Positions 36,830 through 46,169 of a stretch of 64,000 nucleotides of DNA are shown piece after piece (position 1 is the first letter of the stretch; each line of letters starts with the position of its first letter). Below the pieces are notes generated by a model, which searched no databases, was not told where the DNA came from, and worked only from the letters and a program-made list of their open reading frames with translations. The position numbers and the translations under genes are program-made. This DNA is from JAWKZG01 sp041396125. Its GTDB lineage: Bacteria; Pseudomonadota; Gammaproteobacteria; Competibacterales; Competibacteraceae. The stretch spans positions 62,001 to 126,000 of the forward strand of contig JAWKZG010000004.1 of the NCBI GenBank assembly GCA_041396125.1. Direction: 5' to 3'.

Positions 36830-39577
36830 ATGTCGGAAATCAGCCGTGTCGCCCTGTTCGGCAAATTAAACAGCCTGAGCTATCGGGCTATCGAAAGTGC
36901 CACCGTGTTTTGCAAAATGCGCGGCAATCCCTACGTTGAACTGGTGCATTGGTTTCATCAGATCCTGCAGCTGCAGGATTCCGATCTGCACCGTATCGTC
37001 AAGCAGTTCAATATCGATCCGGCCCGACTGGTCAAAGATATGACCGAGAATCTGGATCGACTGCCACGCGGTTCCACCTCCATTTCCGATCTGTCATCAC
37101 ACATTGAAGAAACCGTGGAGCGAGCCTGGGTATACGGCACCTTGATGTTCAAAGACGCCCAGGTGCGCAGCGGATATTTAATCGTCGGTATGCTCAAGAC
37201 ACCGGGCTTACGCAACGGCCTGAGCGCCATTTCGAAAGAATTCGACAAAATCAAAATCGATACACTGACCGACCGTTTTAATGAAGTTGTCGCCGGTTCG
37301 CCGGAAGACGATTTGCATGCGACCGACGGTTCCCAGGTCGGCGGTGGTGCCGTTCCCGGCGAGGCCAGCGGTGCCATGGCACCGGCCCAGATGGGTAAAC
37401 AACAGGCTTTGAAGCAGTTCACAGTCGATCTGACTGAAGAAGCCCACAGCGGCAAAATGGACCCGATCGCCGGCCGGGACGAGGAAATCCGTCAAGTCGT
37501 GGATATCCTCATGCGGCGGCGTCAGAACAACCCCATTCTGGTCGGTGAAGCCGGGGTTGGTAAAACCGCTGTTGTGGAAGGTTTCGCCCAGCGTATCGCC
37601 CGTGGCGATGTACCGCCCCTTGCAAGGCGTCTCGATCAAAACCCTGGACATCGGTTTATTACAAGCCGGCGCCAGCATGAAAGGCGAATTTGAGAATCGC
37701 CTCAAGCAGGTTATCGAAGAAGTGCAGTCATCGGAAAAACCCATTATTTTATTTGTCGATGAAGCGCACACCCTGATCGGCGCTGGCGGTGCGGCCGGCA
37801 CCGGCGATGCCGCCAATCTGCTGAAGCCTGCGCTGGCACGCGGCACACTGCGCACGATTGCAGCGACTACCTGGGCTGAATACAAAAACACATCGAAAAA
37901 GATCCGGCGCTGACGCGACGCTTCCAGACCATTAAGGTGGATGAACCATCCGAGGAAAAATGCATTCTGATGATGCGCGGTCTCGCCTCCACCATGGAAA
38001 ACCACCATAAGGTGCAGGTTCTGGACGAAGCCCTGGAAGCCGCCGTGCGCCTGTCACACCGTTATATTCCAGCCCGGCAGCTACCGGATAAAGCCGTCAG
38101 TCTGCTCGATACCTCCAGCGCCCGCGTCGCGATCAGCCAGCACGCGGTACCGGCCGAAGTGGATGACAGCCGCAAGCGTATCGATGCTTTACACACCGAA
38201 CTTGCCATCATCGACAAAGAAAAAGCGATGGGCATGAATACACTGGAGCGCGAGAAATCAGCGAATGAAGCCTTGCAAGAGGAGCAGGCACGACTGACTG
38301 CACTGGAAGCCCGCTGGGAGCAGGAAAAAAATCTGGTGCAGGAAATTCTCGATCTGCGGGCACAATTGCGCGGCGAGAAGCACCCGGTCGAGGGCACCGG
38401 CAGTCCGCTGGAACAAGCCGCGGCAGAAGCCGGACAGCAAACGCCAACCACAGCGGACACGCCCGATCAGCCCATCACTCCGGAACAGCGTGCTCAATTG
38501 CTGGAACGACTGCAGGATCTGCAGACCCAGTTGCACGAGTTGCAGGGTGAACACCCGCTGATGCTGCCCAGTGTCGATGCACAAGCTGTGGCTTCGGTAG
38601 TCGCTGACTGGACCGGTATCCCGGTTGGCCGGATGGTCAAGAATGAAATCGAAACCGTTCTGAATCTGCCCCAGATTATAGGCCGGCGCATCATCGGCCA
38701 GGATCATGCCCTGGAAATGATCGCCAAACGCATCCAAACATCACGCGCCAGTCTGGACAATCCCAGCAAGCCTATCGGGGTATTTATGCTGGCGGGCAGT
38801 TCCGGTGTCGGCAAGACCGAAACCGCACTGGCACTGGCCGAAGTGCTGTACGGTGGCGAGCAGAACGTCATCACCATCAATATGTCAGAATTCCAGGAAG
38901 CGCACACAGTATCAACCCTGAAAGGCGCACCGCCAGGCTACGTCGGCTACGGCGAAGGCGGTATCCTGACCGAAGCTGTACGCCGCCGGCCCTATAGCGT
39001 GGTGTTACTGGATGAAGTCGAAAAAGCACATTCGGATGTGCACGAAATTTTTTTCCAGGTGTTTGACAAAGGCTGGATGGAAGACGGTGAAGGTCGCCTG
39101 ATCGATTTCAAAAACACGCTGATTTTGCTGACCACCAATGTCGGCACCGACCTGATCATGAATATGTGCAAAGACCCGGATTTGATGCCGGAACCCGAGG
39201 GTATCGCCCAAGCCCTGCGCGAACCTCTGCTGAAAGTCTTCCCAGCTGCGCTGCTCGGCCGTTTGGTGACTATTCCGTACTATCCACTCAGTGATCACAT
39301 GATTGCCGAAATCACTAAATTGCAACTGGGCCGGATTGAAAAGCGTATTCGGGCCACGCATAAAGTCCCGTTTACTTATGATGATGAAGTAGTCCAGCTT
39401 ATTGTCAGCCGCTGTACTGAACTCGAATCGGGCGGCCGGATGGTCGACACACTACTGACCAATACCCTGCTGCCAGCGATCAGCAAGGAATTCCTGACGG
39501 AAATGGTCGAAGGCAATGCGGTCACAAAAGTACACGTTGCAGTGACGGACGGTGAGTTCAGCTATCAGTTCGCATAA
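36830..39577 (+). pseudogene. clpV: T6SS AAA+ ATPase ClpV (TssH), two frameshifts
   Basis: ClpB-like unfoldase that recycles contracted TssB/TssC sheath. The N-domain starts ISRVALFGKLNSLSYRAIES; the first Walker A is GEAGVGKTAVVEGFA, Walker B is ILFVDEAHTLIGAGG, a coiled M-domain covers 38150-38550, and the second Walker A is GSSGVGKTETALAL. Two frame breaks occur. Near 37619 (within GDVPP-LQGV) two bases appear lost. Near 37885 one A appears lost from a poly-A run in EYKKHIEK. Repaired length is about 915 residues, normal for the family. ATG 36830 follows GGGAGAG. If the breaks are real, the T6SS would be impaired. Confidence 0.9.
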
Positions 39578-39600
39578 TTGGCTTTTTACTAATGCAGTAC

Positions 39601-39636
39601 GGGTCAGAGTGAACCGCTCATTCTGGCCCACAGTTT
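39601..39636 (+). terminator. Hairpin after clpV, probable operon terminator
   Basis: GGGTCAGAGTGA and TCATTCTGGCCC pair over 12 positions in RNA, two of them G-U, around a five-base loop (39601-39629). A short TTTT follows after ACAG. It lies 23 bp after the clpV stop. Confidence 0.6.
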
Positions 39637-39701
39637 TATGCGTTCAAAAAGTATTCCCTCAATTCCAGCCACTCACAGCCACTTACGGCCAGCAATCTGA
39701 C

Positions 39702-39717
39702 TGGCATGACATATGCT
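39702..39717 (+). promoter_or_regulatory. Sigma-54-like promoter upstream of the effector cassette
   Basis: TGGCATGACATATGCT has GG (39703-39704) and GC (39715-39716) ten bases apart and differs from TGGCACG-N4-TTGCT at two positions. It lies about 145 bp before the effector ATG, similar to the hcp promoter distance. Confidence 0.45.
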
Positions 39718-39863
39718 GCATCACTCATTGAAAGATAAACAACTCACTTGCATATCTTTCGCGCATCACCAACGAAATGAAATGGATTCTATAGAACAGG
39801 AAAAACATCAAGTGGCACAAAACGTATGTTTAGTGTGCGGAAATTGACAAGGAGAAATAAATT

Positions 39864-40715
39864 ATGATTAGTATTACAGCATCTGTTGGTAAAGGCGGTG
39901 TTAATCGCCATAATGACACTCTTGCGATACAAAAACTGATCAATAAAAATATTGGCTCGCTAACACCGTTACGACCTCTCGCAGAGGATGGCCGAATCGG
40001 GCCAATGACAATTGGCGCTATTGAAGCTTTCCAACGACGAGTTGTTGGACTAAGGCTTGTTGACGGTCGTGTAGATCCTAATGGGAGAACGCTGCGGACA
40101 TTAAATGAGAAAGCTAAAACCGCACCACCATCCCCTCCTACACCTCCGCTACCGGCGGGCGGCAATTATAAAGTTACCTATTCAACAAATATAAAAGCTG
40201 CTGATCAGATTGTTTCAAATTACTCTATAGATGTTATTAAGTTAGCATTGAAAAAAGCCGGTATGGCTCATGCCGTAATGACAAGTACTATCCGAACACC
40301 AGAAAAGCAAGCCAGCATTATGTATGATAATGCGAAAAAAAATCTGGCTGCACAATTCCAGCTATATGGGTCTACCGGTGATGAGGTATTAAAAGTATTC
40401 CAAAACAACCAAACCAAAGAGAAATCTGTTGTTATCGGCCTTATGCAAGAAAAGATAGAATCTTTGCTAAAACAGGGAAGAAGAACATCCCTACATTGCG
40501 TAACTCAAAATGAATATAAAAATCGAAATATTATTGACATAGGCGTCAACTCTACTCGCGCTGCTTGCGGTGCATCATTTAATATCGAAAACTTTACAAA
40601 AGCATTTAATGAATTAAAAAATGAAGGGTATATTGAAAGATTCATTGATGAAACGAAAAAATCAAACACGTGTTGGCATATTGAAATAAAGCCAAACAAA
40701 AAACCCATTCCTTAA
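39864..40715 (+). CDS. Putative T6SS effector: peptidoglycan-binding plus M15-like peptidase domain
   Basis: 283 residues. About 8-80 resemble a PG_binding_1 domain (DTLAIQKLINKN, EDGRIGPMTIGAIEAFQRR). A Pro-rich linker (PPSPPTPPLPAGG, 88-100) follows. The C-terminal domain has STIRTPEKQA (141-150), like the SGYRSPEKQA of M15 carboxypeptidases, SLH at 209-211, IIDIG around D225 and WHIE at 271-274, giving possible Zn ligands H211, D225 and H272. The H-to-D gap is longer than in classic M15 enzymes. No signal peptide, as expected for T6SS cargo. AAGGAG precedes ATG. The gene is visibly AT-rich against its neighbours and sits directly after clpV with an exported partner gene 14 bp downstream. 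Family and activity are inference. Confidence 0.65.
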   Translation: MISITASVGKGGVNRHNDTLAIQKLINKNIGSLTPLRPLAEDGRIGPMTIGAIEAFQRRVVGLRLVDGRVDPNGRTLRTLNEKAKTAPPSPPTPPLPAGGNYKVTYSTNIKAADQIVSNYSIDVIKLALKKAGMAHAVMTSTIRTPEKQASIMYDNAKKNLAAQFQLYGSTGDEVLKVFQNNQTKEKSVVIGLMQEKIESLLKQGRRTSLHCVTQNEYKNRNIIDIGVNSTRAACGASFNIENFTKAFNELKNEGYIERFIDETKKSNTCWHIEIKPNKKPIP

Positions 40716-40729
40716 GAGACAGATTCATA

Positions 40730-41287
40730 ATGAAAAATTATTTTTTGGGCTTTTTTTTATTTTTTTGCATCAGCTTTAAAGCTGACGCATGCTCTATTAG
40801 CATCCCTGATCTTACTGATGCATTACAAGCGGTTACCGGAAGCAAAGCAGTAATCTCTGTCGACCTGACAGACCAATATAGCGAAGAGCCCATCAAGCGC
40901 TACGTGCAAACATACGATGATGGCCTGGTCATCATTTTAGAGCAGAAATATTGTTTGATGTACAATCTGTCCTTAACGCTGTTTTTACCCGAATCTTATC
41001 CAATAGAAAAAGCACAGCATTTTCTGACAGAAACATTGGAAGTCACAGATTTATGGAAAAATTCATTCACTACCTTAGACGCAGAAGCCATTTTTAGTAG
41101 CGAATTTTCTTCAGATCGCTTCCTATCAAAAAGGATTCAATCTTCACAATTTAGCTATCCCATGGATGATGCAATCAAAACGGAAGATGAAAATAGCGAG
41201 GTTATTCTGAGTTTTGTCAATTTTGAATCCTATACTATGCCTTACAAAAATATTCTTTCGCTCTATATTGGTGTTGGTGGATTATAG
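40730..41287 (+). CDS. Putative periplasmic immunity protein for the adjacent effector
   Basis: 185 residues beginning with a Sec signal peptide (MKNYFLGFFLFFCISFKADA, cleavage near residue 20). The mature part is acidic with no domain that I recognise; the Cys at 21 follows ADA, a poor lipobox. Exported, small, acidic and AT-rich, immediately downstream of a predicted peptidoglycan-acting effector: this is the usual profile of a cognate immunity protein that protects the periplasm. The call rests on context, not homology. Confidence 0.55.
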   Translation: MKNYFLGFFLFFCISFKADACSISIPDLTDALQAVTGSKAVISVDLTDQYSEEPIKRYVQTYDDGLVIILEQKYCLMYNLSLTLFLPESYPIEKAQHFLTETLEVTDLWKNSFTTLDAEAIFSSEFSSDRFLSKRIQSSQFSYPMDDAIKTEDENSEVILSFVNFESYTMPYKNILSLYIGVGGL

Positions 41288-41421
41288 AAAATCCAGCTTT
41301 CAAGTCACGCAGATTAAAAATTTAGTCATTTTTCTGGCAAAAATTTAAAAAGAGTCTAATTAATTCTTGCAGATATCTATCTGCGCTCTTGCGGTTTCAG
41401 GCAATTACGGAGGATATCCTG

Positions 41422-42450
41422 ATGAGCAAAGTCTATTCAAACGGTGGCCATACGGTCACCGTTGCAGACGATGGTGCCATTGTCGTAAAACCTGGCGACT
41501 GGTTAAGCAAATATTCGATGGCTATCCATCGTGATTTTAACCATGTCAACGAGTTTGGCCGCAAGACACCAGCGCCCAGCGGGCCGGTCAAACCGGTGCA
41601 GAATGTAGATCAGATCAGCGCGGGTGAAACGCTTTATCACCTGCCGACCCATCGTGAATGGGTGCGCCGACGTGGCGGCACTAGCGCACCACCAGCGCCC
41701 AAAGTCAGCCGGGCTCATCCCGTATTGATTTTAAAATCAGATCGCGATCCTGGCAAAAAGCGGGATGGCACCATCGCCAATGACATGCTGTTCGGGGACT
41801 ATAGCAAGAACAGAATTATTAATATCCGCTCAATGTTCGAATGGGACGACATCAGAAATGATCTGGATACGGCACCGGCCAGCATTTTCTTCGACAAGCT
41901 TGAGATGATGGCAACTTCACTTTTTGCAATGGGCGCATTGGAAGGTAACATCAAAAGGATGATTGCCAAATTCAAGAGTAATACAGGCGGTCAATATTCG
42001 GATGTTATTTTAACCCAGGCTGTCAAAGCCCATGCAAGATGTGTGAAGTTTGAAAATGAAACACGTCAGCGACTGCATGTCGCAATAAAAAAATATCAGG
42101 GCGATGTCACCCAGATAATACCCAATATTGATGTCCAAAAAACCACGGGGCTTTTTTTCAATACTAAAACCGATATAGCGAATGGTTTAACGATTGCTAT
42201 CAACGATGTCTGGGCCTGGCGGGTAGACGTTGTAGAGTACGAACTGCTGAACAATGCGTACAAAGGTACCTATAAAATTACCTTATACGATCATTTCGGC
42301 CTGGACGAACCGGATGTGGATAACAGCAAAAATTACGGTTATTTAAACGGTTTTCGTTCCTGGTTTATTCTGCAACATCTGAATCGCTTCGCGTACAGAC
42401 CGTTTCTTACTGTTGCGGCGTGGGAAAATACTTTTTCCGGACGATTGTAG
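41422..42450 (+). CDS. Putative T6SS effector: LysM-like N-terminus, DUF3289 C-terminus
   Basis: 342 residues. Residues 1-95 contain two LysM-like patches (VVKPGDWLSKYSMAIHRDFN and ISAGETLYHLPTHREW). The C-terminal half matches what I know of DUF3289: MFEWDDIRNDL, NDVWAWRVDVVEYEL, YKITLYDHFGLDEPDV, LNGFRSWFILQHL and AYRPFLTVAAWE. DUF3289 proteins occur in T6SS neighbourhoods and are suspected antibacterial toxins; biochemical activity is not known to me. ATG 41422 is preferred over 41389 because GGAGG lies eight bases upstream, inside the palindrome AGGATATCCT. No signal peptide. A lipoprotein gene follows eight bases later. Confidence 0.65.
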   Translation: MSKVYSNGGHTVTVADDGAIVVKPGDWLSKYSMAIHRDFNHVNEFGRKTPAPSGPVKPVQNVDQISAGETLYHLPTHREWVRRRGGTSAPPAPKVSRAHPVLILKSDRDPGKKRDGTIANDMLFGDYSKNRIINIRSMFEWDDIRNDLDTAPASIFFDKLEMMATSLFAMGALEGNIKRMIAKFKSNTGGQYSDVILTQAVKAHARCVKFENETRQRLHVAIKKYQGDVTQIIPNIDVQKTTGLFFNTKTDIANGLTIAINDVWAWRVDVVEYELLNNAYKGTYKITLYDHFGLDEPDVDNSKNYGYLNGFRSWFILQHLNRFAYRPFLTVAAWENTFSGRL

Positions 42451-42458
42451 ATAACATC

Positions 42459-42893
42459 ATGAAATTGAATTTTTTGTTCAGCCTGCTGATTATGGTTTTT
42501 TTCAGTGCCTGTCAGAGCGCTGAACAAGCAGATGACATCAGCATACATCCGCTGCCGGATTTATCGTATGTCAGTGAGTCCGAATCGTTTTCTGGCGAAA
42601 AATACAGCATCAAAAACGAATATTTTGTTATCTCTGGCGTCTCCGATGACAAACAAAAACTTAAACAGGCGGTCAGTGCCTATAATGCGGCAACACTGAC
42701 CGCAGCAGACCTGAAAAAACACTATGCGCACAAACGATTTTTTTACCGTGAAACAGACGCTACGCCGATAGACTACACGGAACAGAATAAAGGCTATTTC
42801 GAGCACGACAGAATCGATTTTCATTCAGACGATCTGGTCGTGCTTGTGCAATGGACGGCGTTTGGCGACACTGAGGAGTATATTTTCCAGTAA
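42459..42893 (+). CDS. Putative lipoprotein immunity protein for the DUF3289 effector
   Basis: 144 residues with a lipoprotein signal (LLIMVFFSAC, lipid Cys at 18, Gln at +2 favouring the outer membrane). The mature protein is acidic, without a domain that I can name; it has a repeated Asp/Tyr-rich character (FEHDRIDFHSDDL). Placed eight bases after the DUF3289 gene and sharing its AT-rich composition. A cell-envelope location suits immunity against an effector delivered to the periplasm. Its stop codon region is duplicated 14 bp downstream. Context-based call. Confidence 0.55.
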   Translation: MKLNFLFSLLIMVFFSACQSAEQADDISIHPLPDLSYVSESESFSGEKYSIKNEYFVISGVSDDKQKLKQAVSAYNAATLTAADLKKHYAHKRFFYRETDATPIDYTEQNKGYFEHDRIDFHSDDLVVLVQWTAFGDTEEYIFQ

Positions 42894-42936
42894 TGTACTG
42901 CCAATAATGTACTGAATGTTACAGGACACGCAGCTT

Positions 42937-43476
42937 ATGATGCTCCGCCTCTTCGCTTTGTTTCTACTGACCGGCTGCGCCCTGGCCGACCAGAATGATC
43001 CCCGCCTGAATAGCTTGTTCGAACAACTCCAGAACAGCCCTGACCCGGAAGCATCACACCATATTGAGAGCCTGATCTGGGCAGTCTGGCTCAGTCATGA
43101 TGACCCGGCTATCGAACAATTGCTGCAACAAGGCATCAACGCTATGAATCAGGGTGATTATCCAACAGCAGTGGAATTGTTCAGTCAGGTCACAACCCGT
43201 GACGCCAATTTCGCCGAAGGCTGGAACAAGCGCGCCACCGTTTATTATCTGCAAAACAATCTAACTGCCTCAATGCGCGATGTGCAGCGCACTCTGGCGC
43301 TGGAGCCTCGCCATTTTGGCGCTCTGGCAGGATTGGGGCTGATTTTTACCACAACAGGTGATTTACCGGCTGCTATCCGGGCCTATCAGGATGTCTTGCG
43401 CATTCATCCGCAGTCGGTCGGCGCACGCGTTAACATAGAGCAGCTGCAACAAACCTTACGCAAAAATATTATCTGA
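42937..43476 (+). CDS. TPR lipoprotein
   Basis: 179 residues. A short signal with lipobox LTGC (FALFLLTGCALA) is followed by tetratricopeptide repeats from about residue 65: GINAMNQGDYPTAVELFSQV, WNKRATVYYLQNNLTASMRD and GLGLIFTTTGDLPAAIRAYQ. Proteins of this build act as envelope scaffolds. Start at 42937 or the next ATG at 42940; an upstream ATG at 42916 would add seven residues before the signal. Base composition returns to that of the chromosome, so it is probably not part of the effector cassette. Confidence 0.7.
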   Translation: MMLRLFALFLLTGCALADQNDPRLNSLFEQLQNSPDPEASHHIESLIWAVWLSHDDPAIEQLLQQGINAMNQGDYPTAVELFSQVTTRDANFAEGWNKRATVYYLQNNLTASMRDVQRTLALEPRHFGALAGLGLIFTTTGDLPAAIRAYQDVLRIHPQSVGARVNIEQLQQTLRKNII

Positions 43477-43618
43477 CAACCTTTCCGCTATGTTTTTCCG
43501 CTGCGAACCAACCCTGGTAAATCCTGCGCTGGCTTAGGGCGGCACGGGATGACGACGATTTAAGCGCCTGTATAATGCGTTTTCAGTCTCGCAAGCCCAG
43601 TGCAAAGGAAACCCACCA

Positions 43619-44613
43619 ATGTCCAGAGTCTTACTTACTCACCCGCCCGCAGCACGACAATTATATTATGGCGATAAAGCACTGACACAGTTACAACAAC
43701 TGGCTGATGTGCGGTTACACCACGCCCCTGAGCCCTTAGATACAGCAGCTCTGATCGAAGCCAGCCAGGGCTGTGCCATTATTGTTTCAGATCGCGCCAC
43801 AGCAGGCACAGCCGAGTTATTTGAACACGCCGAAGATTTAGTCGCCTTCGTGCGTTGCGCTGTCGACATTCGCACCATCGACGTCGCGGCAGCTTCGGCA
43901 AATGGCGTTCTGGTTACCCAGGCCAGCCCAGGCTTTATAACGTCCGTAGCGGAATTGGCGCTCGGTATGATGGTCGACCTGGCGCGTGGTTTGACCACAG
44001 CGGCACTGAGCTATCGCAGCGGAGCAACCCCGCCGCTACGATGGGCAGACAATTAGCTGGCAGCACCCTGGGTATTATCGGATATGGCGCTATCGGCAGC
44101 CATCTGGCCGGTCTGGGTAAAGCGCTGGGCATGCATGTGCTGGTGCATGACCCTTATAAAACCATAAACGAACCCGGCATTACGGTGCTTGGCCTGGATG
44201 ATCTCCTGCGACGCTCGGATTTTGCCGTCTGCCTGGCTATTGCCAATGCCGAAACGGAAAACCTGCTGGCTGCGGCCCAGTTTGCCCTGATGCCATCGAC
44301 AGCGTATTTCATCAACCTGTCACGCGGCAATCTGATCGACGAAAATGCCTTGCAGGCAGCACTGGAAAACGGCCAGATTGCAGGGGCTGCCATGGATGTC
44401 GGTCGCGCCCCGGATCAAATGCCCAGTCCCGCCCTGGCGGCCTTGCCCAATGTGCTCGCAACACCGCATATCGGTGGCCTGACACCTACCGCAATCGAAC
44501 ACCAGGCGCTGGAAACAGTACGCCAGGTGAAAGCGCTGTTACAGGGCGAAATCCCGCCCGGTGCAGTGAATCCAGAGCAGGCCACCCGTCTGGCCCGATT
44601 ACGCCACGAGTAA
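43619..44613 (+). pseudogene. D-2-hydroxyacid dehydrogenase, one frameshift
   Basis: NAD-dependent oxidoreductase of the phosphoglycerate dehydrogenase superfamily. The N-terminal catalytic half ends with ELALGMMVDLARG. The NAD motif GIIGYGAIGSHLAGLGKALG and the INLSRGNLIDENAL and ATPHIGGLTPTA segments (catalytic His in HIGG) are in another frame. The break is near 44035, repaired by one base (CCGCCGCTACG to CCGCCGGCTACG). Repaired length is about 331 residues. AAAGGA precedes the ATG at 43619. Followed 40 bp later by an amidase, with which it may form an operon; the substrate is unknown. Confidence 0.85.
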
Positions 44614-44653
44614 ATATTGTAAAACGACAAAAACCAACGCTAGAGAGACCACC

Positions 44654-46042
44654 ATGTCAAAACTCTATGATGCCTATAGCCCGATTCACACTCTTGCCCC
44701 CCTGATCCGGGCCGGCCAGATTACCCCGGCCGAGCTGACCGAAACCTATCTGCATCGCATCCAGAACTACAATCCCAAACTGCACGCCTATATTGATATC
44801 TATGCCGATCAGGCACGCCAGGCAGCCGAAGCGGCAACCGGCATGATTCGGGCCGGCCAGTGGCTCGGGCCGCTGCACGGCATTCCGATAGCACTCAAAG
44901 ACCTCATCGACTGGGAAGGTCGTATCACAACCGGCGGCAGTCCGAACTGGCAGACACGCCGTTCAGACAGCACCGCTGCGATCGTACAACGCCTGCTGGC
45001 AGCGGGCATGATCGTGCTGGGCAAAACCCATACCGTGGAATTCGCTTACGGCGGCTGGGGCACCAATGAACATATGGGCACTCCGTGGAACCCCTGGGAT
45101 CTGCAAACCCGGCGCACGCCCGGTGGTTCCAGCAGCGGTTCCGGGGTCGCCACGGCTGCCGGGCTGACAGCCGCTGCCATTGGCACAGACACTGGCGGTT
45201 CGGTCCGGCTGCCGGCGGCATTCTGCGGTCTGGTAGGCCTGAAAACCACGGTCGGACTGATCAGCACCGACGGCATTCTGCCTTTATCGCGCACGCTGGA
45301 TACCGCCGGACCGTTGACCCGTGCGGTTGAAGACGCGGCCTATCTGTTTAATGCTTTGCGCGGCATGCCGGCAGCCGGCAGCCGTCAAGACCCGCTTGAT
45401 CCGCTGCCCCGGCTGCGGGCGGGCGTGACAGGCATGCGCCTGGCAGTCCTGCCGGAACAGGAACGCGAGCAACTGGATAGTGAAGTACTGGCCAACTATG
45501 ATGCGTCCCTAAAGGTGCTGGAACAGCTCGGTGCACAATTGCTGGATATTCCCCTGCCCCGCTCGTTCGCCGGCTATCGCGATGCCGTTGCCGTATTAAT
45601 CAGCACGGAAGGCTATGCCGAACTGCAGGCTATTATCGATGATGACAGCGTCAGCATGGATCGGCACGTACGGGCCCGGATGCGGGCAGGTGCCCGACTC
45701 AGCGCCCGCGACTACATTCTGGCTTTGCGCGATAAACAGGCCGCACAACAGGAAATGGCCCGCGCCATGGACGGCGTCGATGCCCTGCTGACACCCAGCA
45801 CCACAACAGCGGCCATACCGGTCGCCGAGGTCGATGAGGACGTCACCCCGGCGTATTTCACCCGCGCCGGCAATCTGCTGGACTGGTGCGGCCTGACAGT
45901 CCCCAATGGCTATACAGCAACCGGACTGCCCACAGGTTTGCTGATCAACGCTCGCGGCCAGGCGGAAGCACTGGCACTGCGTATCGGCTGGGCTTACGAG
46001 CAGGCCACCCGCGAGCAGCAGCGCACACCGCAGGATTTGTAA
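44654..46042 (+). CDS. Amidase signature family enzyme
   Basis: 462 residues of the amidase signature family. Catalytic Lys in GIPIALKDLID, the Gly/Ser-rich signature PGGSSSGSGVA and the TDTGGSVRLPAAFCGLVGLK stretch with the nucleophilic serine. Length and a C-terminus that lacks GatA-specific features point to a stand-alone amide hydrolase rather than GatA. The 2-hydroxyacid dehydrogenase upstream suggests catabolism of an amide or cyclic imide derivative, but that is inference. The AraC gene converges on it after a 127 bp spacer. Confidence 0.85.
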   Translation: MSKLYDAYSPIHTLAPLIRAGQITPAELTETYLHRIQNYNPKLHAYIDIYADQARQAAEAATGMIRAGQWLGPLHGIPIALKDLIDWEGRITTGGSPNWQTRRSDSTAAIVQRLLAAGMIVLGKTHTVEFAYGGWGTNEHMGTPWNPWDLQTRRTPGGSSSGSGVATAAGLTAAAIGTDTGGSVRLPAAFCGLVGLKTTVGLISTDGILPLSRTLDTAGPLTRAVEDAAYLFNALRGMPAAGSRQDPLDPLPRLRAGVTGMRLAVLPEQEREQLDSEVLANYDASLKVLEQLGAQLLDIPLPRSFAGYRDAVAVLISTEGYAELQAIIDDDSVSMDRHVRARMRAGARLSARDYILALRDKQAAQQEMARAMDGVDALLTPSTTTAAIPVAEVDEDVTPAYFTRAGNLLDWCGLTVPNGYTATGLPTGLLINARGQAEALALRIGWAYEQATREQQRTPQDL

Positions 46043-46169
46043 GCGTTGTCAGATGCGTTCCGGGAAACGGCAGATAGTGCCGACAGTGTCGGCGCTATTG
46101 CAGAGTGATGAACTTGACGGATAGCTTCGATCAGGCTGGAAAAATGCCGGTGCTGGTCAAACGGTTCTT

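Noticed and set aside
44654..46042. Amidase as GatA of the tRNA amidotransferase
   Set aside because: No gatB or gatC nearby and the sequence outside the signature does not look like GatA; it is adjacent to a catabolic-type dehydrogenase.
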